Assembly (NCBI RefSeq): GCF_900116615.1
Contig: NZ_FPBF01000003.1
Span: 372,001-436,000, forward strand
Length of the DNA stretch: 64,000 bases
Direction of reading: 5' to 3'
DNA from: Algoriphagus locisalis
GTDB taxonomy: Bacteria; Bacteroidota; Bacteroidia; Cytophagales; Cyclobacteriaceae
The translations under genes and the position numbers were made by a program. Each line of letters begins with the position of its first letter. The first letter of the stretch is position 1. The notes beneath the pieces were generated by a model that searched no databases, was not told the DNA's origin, and saw only the letters and a program-made list of their open reading frames with translations. Shown here piece by piece: positions 43,865 through 52,415 of the stretch.

Positions 43865-44125
43865 ATGAAAGCGACAGTAAAGATTAAAAAACCAGGAGAT
43901 CGATTTGATCAAGAATTCACACTAATACCAGATCAGCCAGTTAATTTATTTAATCAAAGAACAAATGGACAACCTTTTAATTGGGTAGGAATAATTCTCG
44001 GAATCAAAGTAAAAATATCAAATGACAAAAGATATGCCTCCCAATTAGAAATTGACTCCCAACTTGATCCATATCAATCAAATATTGCTGAAGCTATAAG
44101 CGTTGCTTTAAAAGAATGGGATTAG
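43865..44125 (+). CDS. Hypothetical protein, 86 residues
   Basis: A small soluble protein that starts MKATVKIKKPGDRFDQEFTL and ends SNIAEAISVALKEWD. No family was recognised. It follows the XRE gene by 16 bp and is followed by a strong hairpin terminator (44147-44180), so the two form a unit, possibly a regulator with a small partner. Confidence 0.65.
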   Translation: MKATVKIKKPGDRFDQEFTLIPDQPVNLFNQRTNGQPFNWVGIILGIKVKISNDKRYASQLEIDSQLDPYQSNIAEAISVALKEWD

Positions 44126-44146
44126 ACTTAAAAACTATATGTACTT

Positions 44147-44180
44147 AAATAGCTCATCAGTTAATTGGTGAGCTATTTTT
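44147..44180 (+). terminator. Intrinsic terminator after the 86-residue gene
   Basis: AAATAGCTCA (44147-44156) pairs perfectly with TGAGCTATTT (44169-44178), and further T follow. The inner CA/TG can extend the stem. It lies 21 bp past the stop codon. Confidence 0.75.
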
Positions 44181-44303
44181 GATTTATGCCTTTAGTGAAT
44201 CAATACCCAAATTCAAGGAGCCTTCTATCTTCGAAACACAAACAAAATCATGGAACTCTAAATACTTATTTCTACTAGTTAACAACCACTTATCAAAAAT
44301 AGA

Positions 44304-44356
44304 TTTGTCACATTTTTACATTTTGTTACTTTTTATATTAAATTTGTGACACTTTT
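44304..44356. promoter_or_regulatory. Candidate operator/promoter of the XRE-ImmA-PIN operon
   Basis: Three direct words TTTGTCACATTTTT, TTTGTTACTTTTT and TTTGTGACACTTTTT lie within 53 bp, and TGTCAC (44306-44311) with GTGACA (44346-44351) form an inverted pair. A TAAATTTG sequence (44339-44346) fits the Bacteroidota -7 box. The cluster ends 18 bp before the XRE start and fits autoregulation. Function is inferred. Confidence 0.55.
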
Positions 44357-44373
44357 TAAATCAAACAAACACT

Positions 44374-44721
44374 ATGGAACTCCAAAACATTATCGGCTCT
44401 AATCTTCAGGCATTCAGATCAAGGCTTGGCCTTACTCAGGATCAAATTGCAGAATTTCTGGAGGTAGATAGAAGCCTAATAGCTAAGTATGAAAATGGAA
44501 CAAATGAAGTCACTTATATTCATTTGAAAAAATTTTCACACCTCTTCAATATTGATGTTGAAGATCTTTTGGAAGAGGATTCCGTTCGTCGTGAGGCCAA
44601 TTTCGCATTCGCATTTAGAAGCAGTGGATTGGAAACTACTGATTTGAAATCAATAGCAGAATTCCAGCGTGTAGTTAAAAATTATTTGGAAATGGAAAAT
44701 TTGCTGAATGAAACGAAATGA
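44374..44721 (+). CDS. XRE-family repressor of an XRE-ImmA-PIN operon
   Basis: 115 residues. Residues about 8-62 are a helix-turn-helix: NLQAFRSRLGLTQDQIAEFL, DRSLIAKYENG, THLKKFSHLFNIDVEDLL with small differences. The C-terminal half (about 70-115) is a short helical region that could be the protease target or contact. XRE-ImmA pairs are known from ICEBs1 and from damage-controlled phages, in which ImmA/IrrE cleaves the repressor. The stop overlaps the ImmA start by 14 nt. Repeated TTTGTnAC words upstream are its candidate operator. Confidence 0.87.
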   Translation: MELQNIIGSNLQAFRSRLGLTQDQIAEFLEVDRSLIAKYENGTNEVTYIHLKKFSHLFNIDVEDLLEEDSVRREANFAFAFRSSGLETTDLKSIAEFQRVVKNYLEMENLLNETK

Positions 44722-45448
44722 TCTGCTTTTTTTAGAATGTAAAGAAAAGGCTTCCCATTTCCGGAATCAATTTGGGTATGGTCCAGATGATCCAATTCAT
44801 TTGAGAAGTTTCTTGCTGAAGAAAAATGTCATTTCCTTGTTCAAACCTCTTAGTGGCGGATTCTCTGGTATGGCAATGATTGCAGGTGGTAAAAAATTCA
44901 TGATGGTAAATCACAGCCACACTTTAGGAAAACAACACTTCACAATCGCGCACGAACTCTACCATCTATTCGTACAGGAGGGTTTCACTTCCCAGAAATG
45001 TGTTACTGGCCTATTTTTTAAACAAAACGATCAAGAGGAGAAAAAAGCGGATCTCTTTGCTGCAAGCTTACTCCTTCCAGAAATTGGGGTCACTTCTTTA
45101 ATTCCAAAAGAGGAACGGAGAGGCATAATTTCAGATCAAACAATTTTCAAAATTCAGCAAGTATATTCCGTTTCAGTAAAAGCTACCATTTTTCGATTGA
45201 AAGAATTGGGGTTTGTGGATGATAGCTATTTTGAAAAATATAAAACAGGATCAACTGAAAAAATAAGAAATCTCGGATATGATACCCGGCTTATGTATCC
45301 TGGAAATCAGGATTTAATCCTTGGTGATTATGCGGTGGTGGCGAAAGAGCTTTTTCAATCGGATAAAATCTCAGAGTCAAAATATTTCACCTACCTGAAC
45401 GCAGTAAATATCGACCCACTTCAAAAACTGGAGAATGGGGAAGAGTAA
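44708..45448 (+). CDS. ImmA/IrrE-type metalloprotease
   Basis: 246 residues. The zinc-binding HELYH (residues 82-86) lies in KQHFTIAHELYHLFVQE, with a later Glu-containing helix EKKADLFAASLLLPE that supplies the third ligand. The C-terminal third includes a helix-turn-helix-like YSVSVKATIFRLKELGFV typical of the family. ImmA-type enzymes cleave XRE repressors. It is coupled by a 14-nt overlap to the XRE gene upstream and by another 14-nt overlap to the PIN gene downstream. Confidence 0.9.
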   Translation: MKRNDLLFLECKEKASHFRNQFGYGPDDPIHLRSFLLKKNVISLFKPLSGGFSGMAMIAGGKKFMMVNHSHTLGKQHFTIAHELYHLFVQEGFTSQKCVTGLFFKQNDQEEKKADLFAASLLLPEIGVTSLIPKEERRGIISDQTIFKIQQVYSVSVKATIFRLKELGFVDDSYFEKYKTGSTEKIRNLGYDTRLMYPGNQDLILGDYAVVAKELFQSDKISESKYFTYLNAVNIDPLQKLENGEE

Positions 45449-45995
45449 AGTACCTATAGTAAAAATTTTAGTGGATGCCGATGTGCTAATCCACCTTTTC
45501 AAAGCTGAAAAGATCTCACTATTGAATGAACTCTACCCCAAAAGAGTCTATATCCTCGATATAGTTCTAAATGAATTGAAAGAAAACAGAACTATCCGAA
45601 ATAACATAGACAGTATTTTACTTTTTTCTGGGATTCAAGAACTTCAATTCCCAACTTCTTCCAACCCAAAATTGCTACATGAGTTTTTGGCCTTGAAAAA
45701 AGAAACAAAGGCTGACGATGGGGAATCTGCCTGCCTAGTTTACTGTAAATATCATTCAGACATCATCGCCAGCAGTAATACCAAAGATATCAAGCCCTAT
45801 TGCGAAGAAAACGGAATGGCCTACTTGACTACACTAGATATTTTTTGCATTGCAGTTGCCAAAGGTCTATTATCCGATTCAGAAGTAAATCAAATGATCC
45901 AAAAAATCACACATAACAATGAAAGTCATCTATGCTGCAAATCCACTGAGGATCATAAGAAGCTTCATTTTGATCCGGTGAAGATCAGCTATTAA
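45435..45995 (+). CDS. PIN-like domain protein, candidate RNase toxin
   Basis: 186 residues. The acidic residues of a PIN-type nuclease are visible: ILVDADVLIH (Asp14, Asp16), VLNELKEN (Glu47) and KADDGESACLVYC (Asp94/95, Glu97), followed by IIASSNTKDIKPYC where a final Asp118 is possible. The length is longer than that of VapC (about 130). It is the third gene of the XRE-ImmA-PIN operon and overlaps ImmA by 14 nt, so release of the repressor by ImmA would raise PIN expression. Target unknown. Confidence 0.8.
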   Translation: MGKSKVPIVKILVDADVLIHLFKAEKISLLNELYPKRVYILDIVLNELKENRTIRNNIDSILLFSGIQELQFPTSSNPKLLHEFLALKKETKADDGESACLVYCKYHSDIIASSNTKDIKPYCEENGMAYLTTLDIFCIAVAKGLLSDSEVNQMIQKITHNNESHLCCKSTEDHKKLHFDPVKISY

Positions 45996-46122
45996 TATTC
46001 AGCTATAATTCTAGTTAAATCTAAAATTTAAAATGCTTGAGCTGCCCCCCTTCGTCTTCCACTCCATAAGTCCACTGGCGGAGCACGCCAAGGCAGCTCC
46101 AGCAGCTCTGGAAGAAGAGGTA

Positions 46123-46305
46123 AAAACGAAGATGAGTTAGTAAATCCTTTCAAATTCCTGAAAAAGGTATCCAAGGCTGTTTAGATGACGGAATGGTTTG
46201 AATTCTTCGAGCGATGTGAGCAGAACAACCTGATTTTGTCAACGAATCCTATTGGGATATGATCGAATAGCAAACTGTCTGCACCTATTGTCTCCCAATT
46301 TTCCA
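46123..46305 (+). pseudogene. Decayed partial copy of the 194-residue gene at 47678
   Basis: From GAAGATGAGTTA onward the sequence follows 48036-48215 closely: KFLKKVSKAV, then an in-frame TAG, then MTEWFEFFERCEQN, then a frameshift and a TGA. It matches the part of the intact gene that encodes residues about 120-185. The left border falls in GC-rich palindromic sequence (46050-46110). It shows that the HigBA-like genes lie between two copies of one gene. Confidence 0.72.
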
Positions 46306-46313
46306 ATGGAGTA

Positions 46314-46706
46314 CTATTCAGACTTGCTACCATATTCAACTTTCGGCTCGGCCACCCGCATCTCTGACCTGCCATCAAAAACCCCATACTTTTTCAACTC
46401 TTCCTGTACTTTTTCCTGAAAAAGCTCATCGGTCATAACCTTGAAATCCAAACTCAATTCCATGGACATCTTTGCCAGAATATTCCAATTTGGCTTACGA
46501 TCTCCTCTAAAAAGCTGGGTAATAAAGGAAGCGGAAGTGCCGATTTTATCTGCCAATTCCTTTTTGTTCATATTAATTTCTTCCATTTTTTTATCTACCA
46601 GACCCAAGTACTGCAAAGCCAATACATCAGCTTTTGAAGCTACTTGGTCCTCATAGGACATCTCATTTATGAGTGCATCCCATTCATTTTTAATAGAATC
46701 TGTCAT
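46314..46706 (-). CDS. HigA-like XRE antitoxin
   Basis: 130 residues. Residues about 35-95 are an XRE helix-turn-helix: KKMEEINMNKKELADKIG, TSASFITQLFRGDRKPN, LAKMSMELSLDFKV. The N-terminal part (about 1-34) and the charged C-terminal tail are typical of HigA-type antitoxins. It starts 4 nt inside the upstream gene (ATGA overlap with 46703), in the toxin-first order seen in HigBA. It should bind the toxin and repress their common promoter. Confidence 0.8.
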   Translation of the reverse strand: MTDSIKNEWDALINEMSYEDQVASKADVLALQYLGLVDKKMEEINMNKKELADKIGTSASFITQLFRGDRKPNWNILAKMSMELSLDFKVMTDELFQEKVQEELKKYGVFDGRSEMRVAEPKVEYGSKSE

Positions 46707-47128
46707 GGTTTTGGTGTTAAGTCGTATTCGTATTTAGCTACTCTTCGTATGATGTTTTTTTCTGTTGCTGTCAATTTTTGGGATTTCTTCTTCTCTTGAA
46801 GTTCTATTCCAATGATTACAAAACGCTCCGTGTCTCCGTCAGCATATTGCCTGCAGTAAATCCTGGGATTTTTCTTCCCTTTAAACAATTTAATGGCAGT
46901 AACCTGTTCACATCCTTTTTCAAAATTCTCTTTATCGTATAAATCTCTCGGGGCCTGATGGTTCAAAATCAACTCTATGGCAGTATAAAACTTCTTCAAA
47001 TTTGCTTTTTCAGATCGCAGGAATGCCATGATATCCCCAGAATTCTCTACGTCCAGATAAAAAGCTTTCTTGCCATCGTGGGAAGTTCTGATCAGGTTCG
47101 CCTTTCTTTTCACGACAAAATTAAGCAA
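46703..47128 (-). CDS. HigB/RelE-like toxin candidate
   Basis: 141 residues. The C-terminal half carries NPRIYCRQYADGDTERFVII and KNIIRRVAKYEYDL, which resemble the central strands and end helix of HigB/gp49-type RelE-fold toxins, and Lys/Arg-rich segments fit ribosome-dependent mRNA cleavage. The N-terminal part (LDVENSGDIMAFLRS, LELILNHQAPRDLYD-like) is less typical. Identification rests partly on the overlapping XRE gene downstream. Confidence 0.6.
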   Translation of the reverse strand: MLNFVVKRKANLIRTSHDGKKAFYLDVENSGDIMAFLRSEKANLKKFYTAIELILNHQAPRDLYDKENFEKGCEQVTAIKLFKGKKNPRIYCRQYADGDTERFVIIGIELQEKKKSQKLTATEKNIIRRVAKYEYDLTPKP

Positions 47129-47677
47129 TAGGTTAACTTATGCAAACCATTTATAATAATACTAATTCTTTTTTGTAAGATTTTTGTCCTGTCGCTATCA
47201 TCACCTCCCCACCTTTCCTCACACATCCCCCCACTTCCCGCTAAACCAACTCATTCCAAAAAGCCTTTTTTAGATCGCCAGTGGATAGATATTAGTCACC
47301 ACAGATTGAGCAATAGTAAAAAGGATTGGAAACCCAGATTCCAAATGTAAAAACTTAGACTGGCTCAGTCTGGATGATCATTATGATAGTTTTAGTCTGG
47401 AACAAGATAAAAAGCCTGATGACAAATAATGGAAAATTTAAGTCATTTGAAAGGATATCATTCAATTACTTAAATTAAAAGTCAATCATATTCCATGGAA
47501 ATGATCGAGCTATTTTCAAAGCAGATTCAACGAATCTCACTTCTACCCTTAAGAGATCCTCCATTTCCTACTCAGTAAAGCCTCCAATCCCCCATCCGGG
47601 ATATTTTACTTCCCCAAGGAATACTCTAGAAAAAGCATTGTCCAGAAATTAGGAACTCACATCAACAATGCTGAATC
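47129..47677. other. 549-bp gap with possible decayed coding sequence
   Basis: No intact gene was seen. Two short frames look like protein remains: one ends at TAA 47427-47429 (LDWLSLDDHYDSFSLEQ), another runs to a stop at 47677-47685 (YFPKEYSRKSIVQKLG). Neither has a recognised family, and both are preceded by nearby stops. The leader of the HigB-like gene and the promoter of the 194-residue gene must also be here. Confidence 0.4.
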
Positions 47678-48262
47678 ATGCAAATAATCACAGTCAGGCA
47701 CAACGATTTTCTACTTCAGATTCCAAGCTGCCCTTTAGATATACTGGATGGCTATTATAGTTTCACTTTTATCGAACACGGTAGATACAAGCTGGGATTG
47801 ATTCTGGAATCTTCTATTTCTAAGAAACCCTCGAAAGAGCTTAAAAAAGACCCTTCTTATTTATGCTACGAGCTAAAAATGCTCAAGGAATTGGTGGTGG
47901 GATTATACCTCCTGAATGAGCAAAAGGATAAGTTCTCCCGGTTGACAGGAAAATACACCACCGAATTCCTGAATAAGCTATCGAAAGACATCTATGGGAA
48001 AAAGCATAAGCTATCAGAATCCTGCCTAGCCTTAACAGAAGATGAGTTACTAAATCCTTTCAAATTCCTGAAAAAAGTGTCCAAAGCTGTATCGATGACA
48101 GAATGGTTTGAATTCTTCGAGCAATGTGAGCAGAACAGTCTGGCCTTTGACTATGAACCTTATTGGGAGGGGATTGAAAAACAAACAGCCTGCACCTATT
48201 TCCTTCCCAAGCTGCATGATCTGGGATACCTGATTGTATCGTCGGAAATGCCAGCGACGTAA
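47678..48262 (+). CDS. Hypothetical protein, 194 residues, sharing a domain with the HEPN operon
   Basis: Soluble and helical. The C-terminal half, LTEDELLNPFKFLKKV (about 118-133) through EWFEFFEQC and FLPKLHDLGYLI, aligns with the two internal segments of the 397-residue protein at 40656-41849. A decayed partial copy lies at 46123-46305. No named family was recognised. The start ATG 47678 is the first in frame. It lies right of the HigBA-like pair on the opposite strand. Confidence 0.75.
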   Translation: MQIITVRHNDFLLQIPSCPLDILDGYYSFTFIEHGRYKLGLILESSISKKPSKELKKDPSYLCYELKMLKELVVGLYLLNEQKDKFSRLTGKYTTEFLNKLSKDIYGKKHKLSESCLALTEDELLNPFKFLKKVSKAVSMTEWFEFFEQCEQNSLAFDYEPYWEGIEKQTACTYFLPKLHDLGYLIVSSEMPAT

Positions 48263-48582
48263 TATTTCAGTCCTTATACCATTTGGTGCTTAATGGTCAT
48301 GAAATAAAGGTAATCCAATCCTTTTCTAGCTCCTTACATACACGCCATCTTCCCGGCATCTCCCCTACTTCAACTTCACCTATATAAGCATACAAACTGG
48401 CATATTTCCACTTATAAAACCATACCATGACCAATACAAAACCAACGTTTTAACAATCTTAGACTATTATTTTATTGCTTTTAGAGTGTTTATAATATGC
48501 TATAAATTAATTTTTCTATAGCTTTTCTTGGCTAATATCCCTAGGACACGCTATATTATACTGTAAATCAACTACTAAGCAT
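48263..48582. other. 320-bp AT-rich gap before the DUF6266 gene
   Basis: No gene was seen. The last 150 bp are strongly AT-rich (runs such as TTATAATATGCTATAAATTAA at 48490-48510) and probably include the DUF6266 promoter. Nothing else was recognised. Confidence 0.4.
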
Positions 48583-49251
48583 ATGGCACGAATTACTAAC
48601 ACAATCCTAGCTGGGCTATCGGGCAATCTGGGAGATCTGGTTTTTTACAAAGTGGGCGGAGTAACGTATGCCCGCAAGAAGCCCGGCAAACAAAGTAAAA
48701 GTACCAAAGCAAGAACATCTGAAAGAAAGCGCAATTCCCAATCAGTAAGTACCCAGACGCAAAAATTCCTGAAAAATATCAAGCATATTTTACGTTTTGG
48801 CTATCAAAGCTTCGAAAATGGGGCAAGCAGACCTTACCATGCTGCGGTATCATATACCATGAAAAACTCCTTCAAATTTGAAGGATCATCAGCATCAAAA
48901 GTACTGGATATCAGTTTGGTGAAAGTGAGTAGAGGAAGTTTGCTAGGACCTCAAGATCCTAATGTAGAGCGGGTTCCTGAGGGAATAAAGTTCACTTGGA
49001 CAGACAATTCCTGGCAGGCTGCTGCAACACCCTACGATAAGGTGTTTGTCTTCCTTCTTTCAACAGAGAGTATGCTAACCGGAACAGAATGGGAGTTTTT
49101 GGGTAATACAAGAGACAAGGAAAATCATGTTCTACCCATTTCACCTGTACTTAAGGATACTAAATGGCATGCCTGGATTGCCTTCAGCCAAGAAAATCCT
49201 TGGACAAAGAAAAGGGAGTTGTCAGATTCTGTTTATTTGGGGGTGGTTTAG
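48583..49251 (+). CDS. DUF6266 family protein
   Basis: 222 residues. The N-terminus is typical of DUF6266: NTILAGLSGNLGDLVFYKV, then a Lys/Arg-rich stretch YARKKPGKQSKSTKA. The rest (TWTDNSWQAAATPYDKVFVF, WEFLGNTRDKENHVLPI, KWHAWIAFSQ) is beta-rich. The family is widespread in Bacteroidota and has no known function; many copies occur per genome. It stands alone on the plus strand. Confidence 0.85.
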   Translation: MARITNTILAGLSGNLGDLVFYKVGGVTYARKKPGKQSKSTKARTSERKRNSQSVSTQTQKFLKNIKHILRFGYQSFENGASRPYHAAVSYTMKNSFKFEGSSASKVLDISLVKVSRGSLLGPQDPNVERVPEGIKFTWTDNSWQAAATPYDKVFVFLLSTESMLTGTEWEFLGNTRDKENHVLPISPVLKDTKWHAWIAFSQENPWTKKRELSDSVYLGVV

Positions 49252-49335
49252 AGCAAAGAAATCATATCATTCCCTACTTTCAATTTAATCTTCTGATTTT
49301 AACTTTCTGAATTATATCCATCAAACCAACCCACC

Positions 49336-49710
49336 ATGGAACCTACCTTCGAAGCTGGAATCAACATTGCGATCAAGATCCCAAAAAGCAAATACGAAAA
49401 GACTGTTGCCTTTTATCGGGATATTTTACGATTGAAGGTGGAAGAAAAAGCCATTGATAATCCCACCATTTCCAGAACGCACCAAGTATCATTCGGAAAT
49501 AATGTCCTCTGGCTGGACTGCGTAGATAATTATACCCATTCGGAAACCTGGCTGCAGCTGACTGTACCTGATGTAGCCGAAGCCACCAACTACTTACTGG
49601 GCAAAGGGGTGGAAACCTGTGATGAGCTGGAAGAACTTTCAGAAAACATGCATTGGATACAAGATCCGGCGGGAACAGTTTTTAACCTACAAGAGAGAAA
49701 GGTGAAATAA
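49336..49710 (+). CDS. VOC family protein (glyoxalase-like)
   Basis: 124 residues with two VOC units: GINIAIKIPKSKYEKTVAFY with FYRDILRLKVEE, and LQLTVPDVAEATNYLLGKG with MHWIQDPAGTVFNLQERKV. The final Glu of FNLQE is at the usual metal-ligand position. Substrate not predictable. It follows DUF6266 by 84 bp and marks the right end of the accessory island before permease 4. Confidence 0.85.
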   Translation: MEPTFEAGINIAIKIPKSKYEKTVAFYRDILRLKVEEKAIDNPTISRTHQVSFGNNVLWLDCVDNYTHSETWLQLTVPDVAEATNYLLGKGVETCDELEELSENMHWIQDPAGTVFNLQERKVK

Positions 49711-49964
49711 TTGGAAGGGCTTTAACTTTCAGTTTTTTAGCCTGGTTTGGTGCTCAAAAGACCAATATCCACATTTATTTCGGTCTGTGAGGACACAGAC
49801 AGAGGCAAAAAAACCTTCGAGGTTTTAAAAACCTCAAAGGTTTAACTTACCACTTTTTCAGCCTACCTCCGGCGGGTAAACTTCCTTGCCGTGGCCTTTG
49901 TCATCACAGAACACAAGTTTGGTTTGTGAAGAAATCGAGACAGGAATCCAAATGCGAAATCCAA

Positions 49965-52415
49965 TTACTCACTTTTCAGCGAATTTACCGGGTTCGACAA
50001 TGCTGCCTTTACCGACTGATAGCTAATCGTAAGAAGGGCGATAAAAGCCGCAAATACTCCGGCAGCCAGAAACACCTGCAAACCAAGGGTAATCTTATAC
50101 TGATAATCTTCCAACCATTTATTCATCACCCACCAGGCGATTGGAGATGCGATCAGAAAGGCGATTCCAACCAGCTTGGTAAATTCTTTGGATAGGAGAA
50201 ACACAATGCTCTGTACGCTCGAACCCAATACTTTCCGGATACCGATCTCTTTGGTGCGCTGCTCGGCGGTAAATGCTGTCAAGGCAAACAATCCCAAGCA
50301 GGCTATAAGTATCGCAAAACCCGCAAATATGGCAAACACCTTCCCTAACCTGGTCTCAGCTGCATACATAGTTCCGAAACGTTCATCCAGGAAGGAATAG
50401 GTAAATGGCTGACCAGGTGCAAGTTCGTCCCACTTTGATTCTATGAAAGTGACCACCTCGTCCGTGTTGGAGGAATTGAATCTAAAGGAAGCTATTCCAT
50501 TGGGTCTTTCATTCAGAAAGATCATCACCGGACCTATATTCTCCTTCAGGGACTCGAAGTGGAAGTTTTCTACAATTCCCACCACTGTTTTTCCCTGAAG
50601 ATCCTCAGGATCCATCTCTTCACTGTCTTGCATAGTGAAGATCTTTTGACCAATAGGATCACCCACAAAATTGAAATTCCGCGCCGCCGTCTCATTCAGA
50701 ATTACTGCACCGGAGTCGGAAGGGTATTGGATCGAAAAGTCTCTTCCCTCCACGATTTTCATATCCAGCGTGCTTACGTAATCGTAGTCCACTGCCCAGT
50801 TTTGCAGGGAAACCAGGTTCTCCGATTGCTTTGCGTCTTTGCCTTCTGCCCACCATGGGGTATCAGATCTCCAGGTACCGGAAACTGGCAAGAATCCTGT
50901 GATCGTCCCGCTTTCCATCATGCTGTTTGCAAGAACTTCCCGCTTGAAGGTTTCTGCCTGATCACCCAAAGCATAGATGTCATCGATGGTAATTACCTTC
51001 TCCTTGTTGAAACCGATTTTCTTATTCTGTATGTAATTCAACTGATTGAAAACTGCAATAGTCGCTATAATGAGAATGATCGAAACAGCAAACTGAAACA
51101 CAACCAATGAGCTTCGGATCATGCCGCTTTTCATTCCCATGGATACTTTGCCTTTCAGAATACTGATCGGCTTAAATCCGGAAAGAAAGAAAGCTGGATA
51201 AACCCCGGCCAGTAAACCCGTACCAATTGCTCCAATGATCAGAATCCCATAGAACGTAAGCTGGGAAAATGGCACTGTAAGTTCTCTACCTGCCAGCTCA
51301 TTGAAGAATGGAAGCAACAAAGTAAGTATAGGTACAGCTATCAAAAAAGAGATGATGCTCAGCAGGATGGATTCCATCAGGAACTGCCGGATCAGGTGTG
51401 AGCGGAATGACCCCATCACTTTTCTGATGCCTACTTCCTTGGCCCGATTGGCAGATCTGGCTGTGGATAGGTTCATAAAGTTGATACAGGCAATCACCAG
51501 TATAAAGAGAGCTACTGCGACGAAAAGATAGATGTAAGTGATGTTGAAATTGGGTTCAAACTCGCCTTCCAGATCACTTTTAAGATGTATATCTCTCAAA
51601 GGCTGAATGCCGAATTCAAATTTCCCACCCTCGGAAGCAAGGGTTTCAATGGTTGATCCCTCACCAAAGATCTGTCTGATTTCCGGCTCCATGTGGGTCT
51701 CGATTAGGGAAGTCAGCTTGCCTGCCAATACATCCGGATCAGCATTTTCCCTCAGTTTAAAATAAGTCTGAAAGTTATTGCTCAGCCAGGCGATCCGCTT
51801 CGCCTCGCCCAACCCTTCTGCCGCAAGCAAAAAGTCAAAATGAAAATGGGAGTTCTTCGGGATATCCTGATATACGCCTGTGATCCTAAAATCCATATCA
51901 TTGTCCAAAATCAACGATTTTCCTAAGGCATCCTCATTGGGAAAATATTTCTCAGCTGCACTAGCGCTGATTGCCATGGTTTGTGGCTCTGATAATGCAC
52001 TTTCCGGATTGCCCGCCAGCATAGGAACTCCAAACACGGTGAAGAAATCCTTACCTGCCCAGACCACCTTCTGCTCCTTGATATTTTCGTCTTCACGTTT
52101 TACCAAATAGGAACCTCTGGTTCTAAAGTGCACCGCAGCTTCCACTTCAGGGAAATCATCAGGCAGAGCAGCGGCCAAAGGAGCTGGTGCCTGCACGATG
52201 TTCCAGTGATTCCCACCAAAAACTATCTCGCTTTTTATTCTATAAATCCTGTCTGCATCCTTGAAACCGGTGTCATAACTCAGCTCATTGATAACAAAAA
52301 GTGAAATAATCATGCAGATCGCTACGCCTACCGACAATCCAAAAATATTGATGAAGGTATAGAACTTATGCTTTCGCAAATTTCTAAAGGCTATGGTGAA
52401 GTAGTTTTTAAGCAT
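49965..52415 (-). CDS. ABC transporter permease (FtsX/MacB type), permease 4
   Basis: 816 residues from MLKNYFTIAFRNLRKHKF; an in-frame ATG 20 codons upstream is not conserved in related starts. FtsX domains are marked by NRAKEVGIRKVMGSF (about 330) and EQRTKEIGIRKVLGSS (about 700), and the end is NPVNSLKSE. It lies downstream of permease 5 on the same strand, with a 482-bp repeat-filled gap. It should work with the ATPase at 55368, as part of a membrane export or lipoprotein-handling complex. Substrate unknown. Confidence 0.92.
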   Translation of the reverse strand: MLKNYFTIAFRNLRKHKFYTFINIFGLSVGVAICMIISLFVINELSYDTGFKDADRIYRIKSEIVFGGNHWNIVQAPAPLAAALPDDFPEVEAAVHFRTRGSYLVKREDENIKEQKVVWAGKDFFTVFGVPMLAGNPESALSEPQTMAISASAAEKYFPNEDALGKSLILDNDMDFRITGVYQDIPKNSHFHFDFLLAAEGLGEAKRIAWLSNNFQTYFKLRENADPDVLAGKLTSLIETHMEPEIRQIFGEGSTIETLASEGGKFEFGIQPLRDIHLKSDLEGEFEPNFNITYIYLFVAVALFILVIACINFMNLSTARSANRAKEVGIRKVMGSFRSHLIRQFLMESILLSIISFLIAVPILTLLLPFFNELAGRELTVPFSQLTFYGILIIGAIGTGLLAGVYPAFFLSGFKPISILKGKVSMGMKSGMIRSSLVVFQFAVSIILIIATIAVFNQLNYIQNKKIGFNKEKVITIDDIYALGDQAETFKREVLANSMMESGTITGFLPVSGTWRSDTPWWAEGKDAKQSENLVSLQNWAVDYDYVSTLDMKIVEGRDFSIQYPSDSGAVILNETAARNFNFVGDPIGQKIFTMQDSEEMDPEDLQGKTVVGIVENFHFESLKENIGPVMIFLNERPNGIASFRFNSSNTDEVVTFIESKWDELAPGQPFTYSFLDERFGTMYAAETRLGKVFAIFAGFAILIACLGLFALTAFTAEQRTKEIGIRKVLGSSVQSIVFLLSKEFTKLVGIAFLIASPIAWWVMNKWLEDYQYKITLGLQVFLAAGVFAAFIALLTISYQSVKAALSNPVNSLKSE

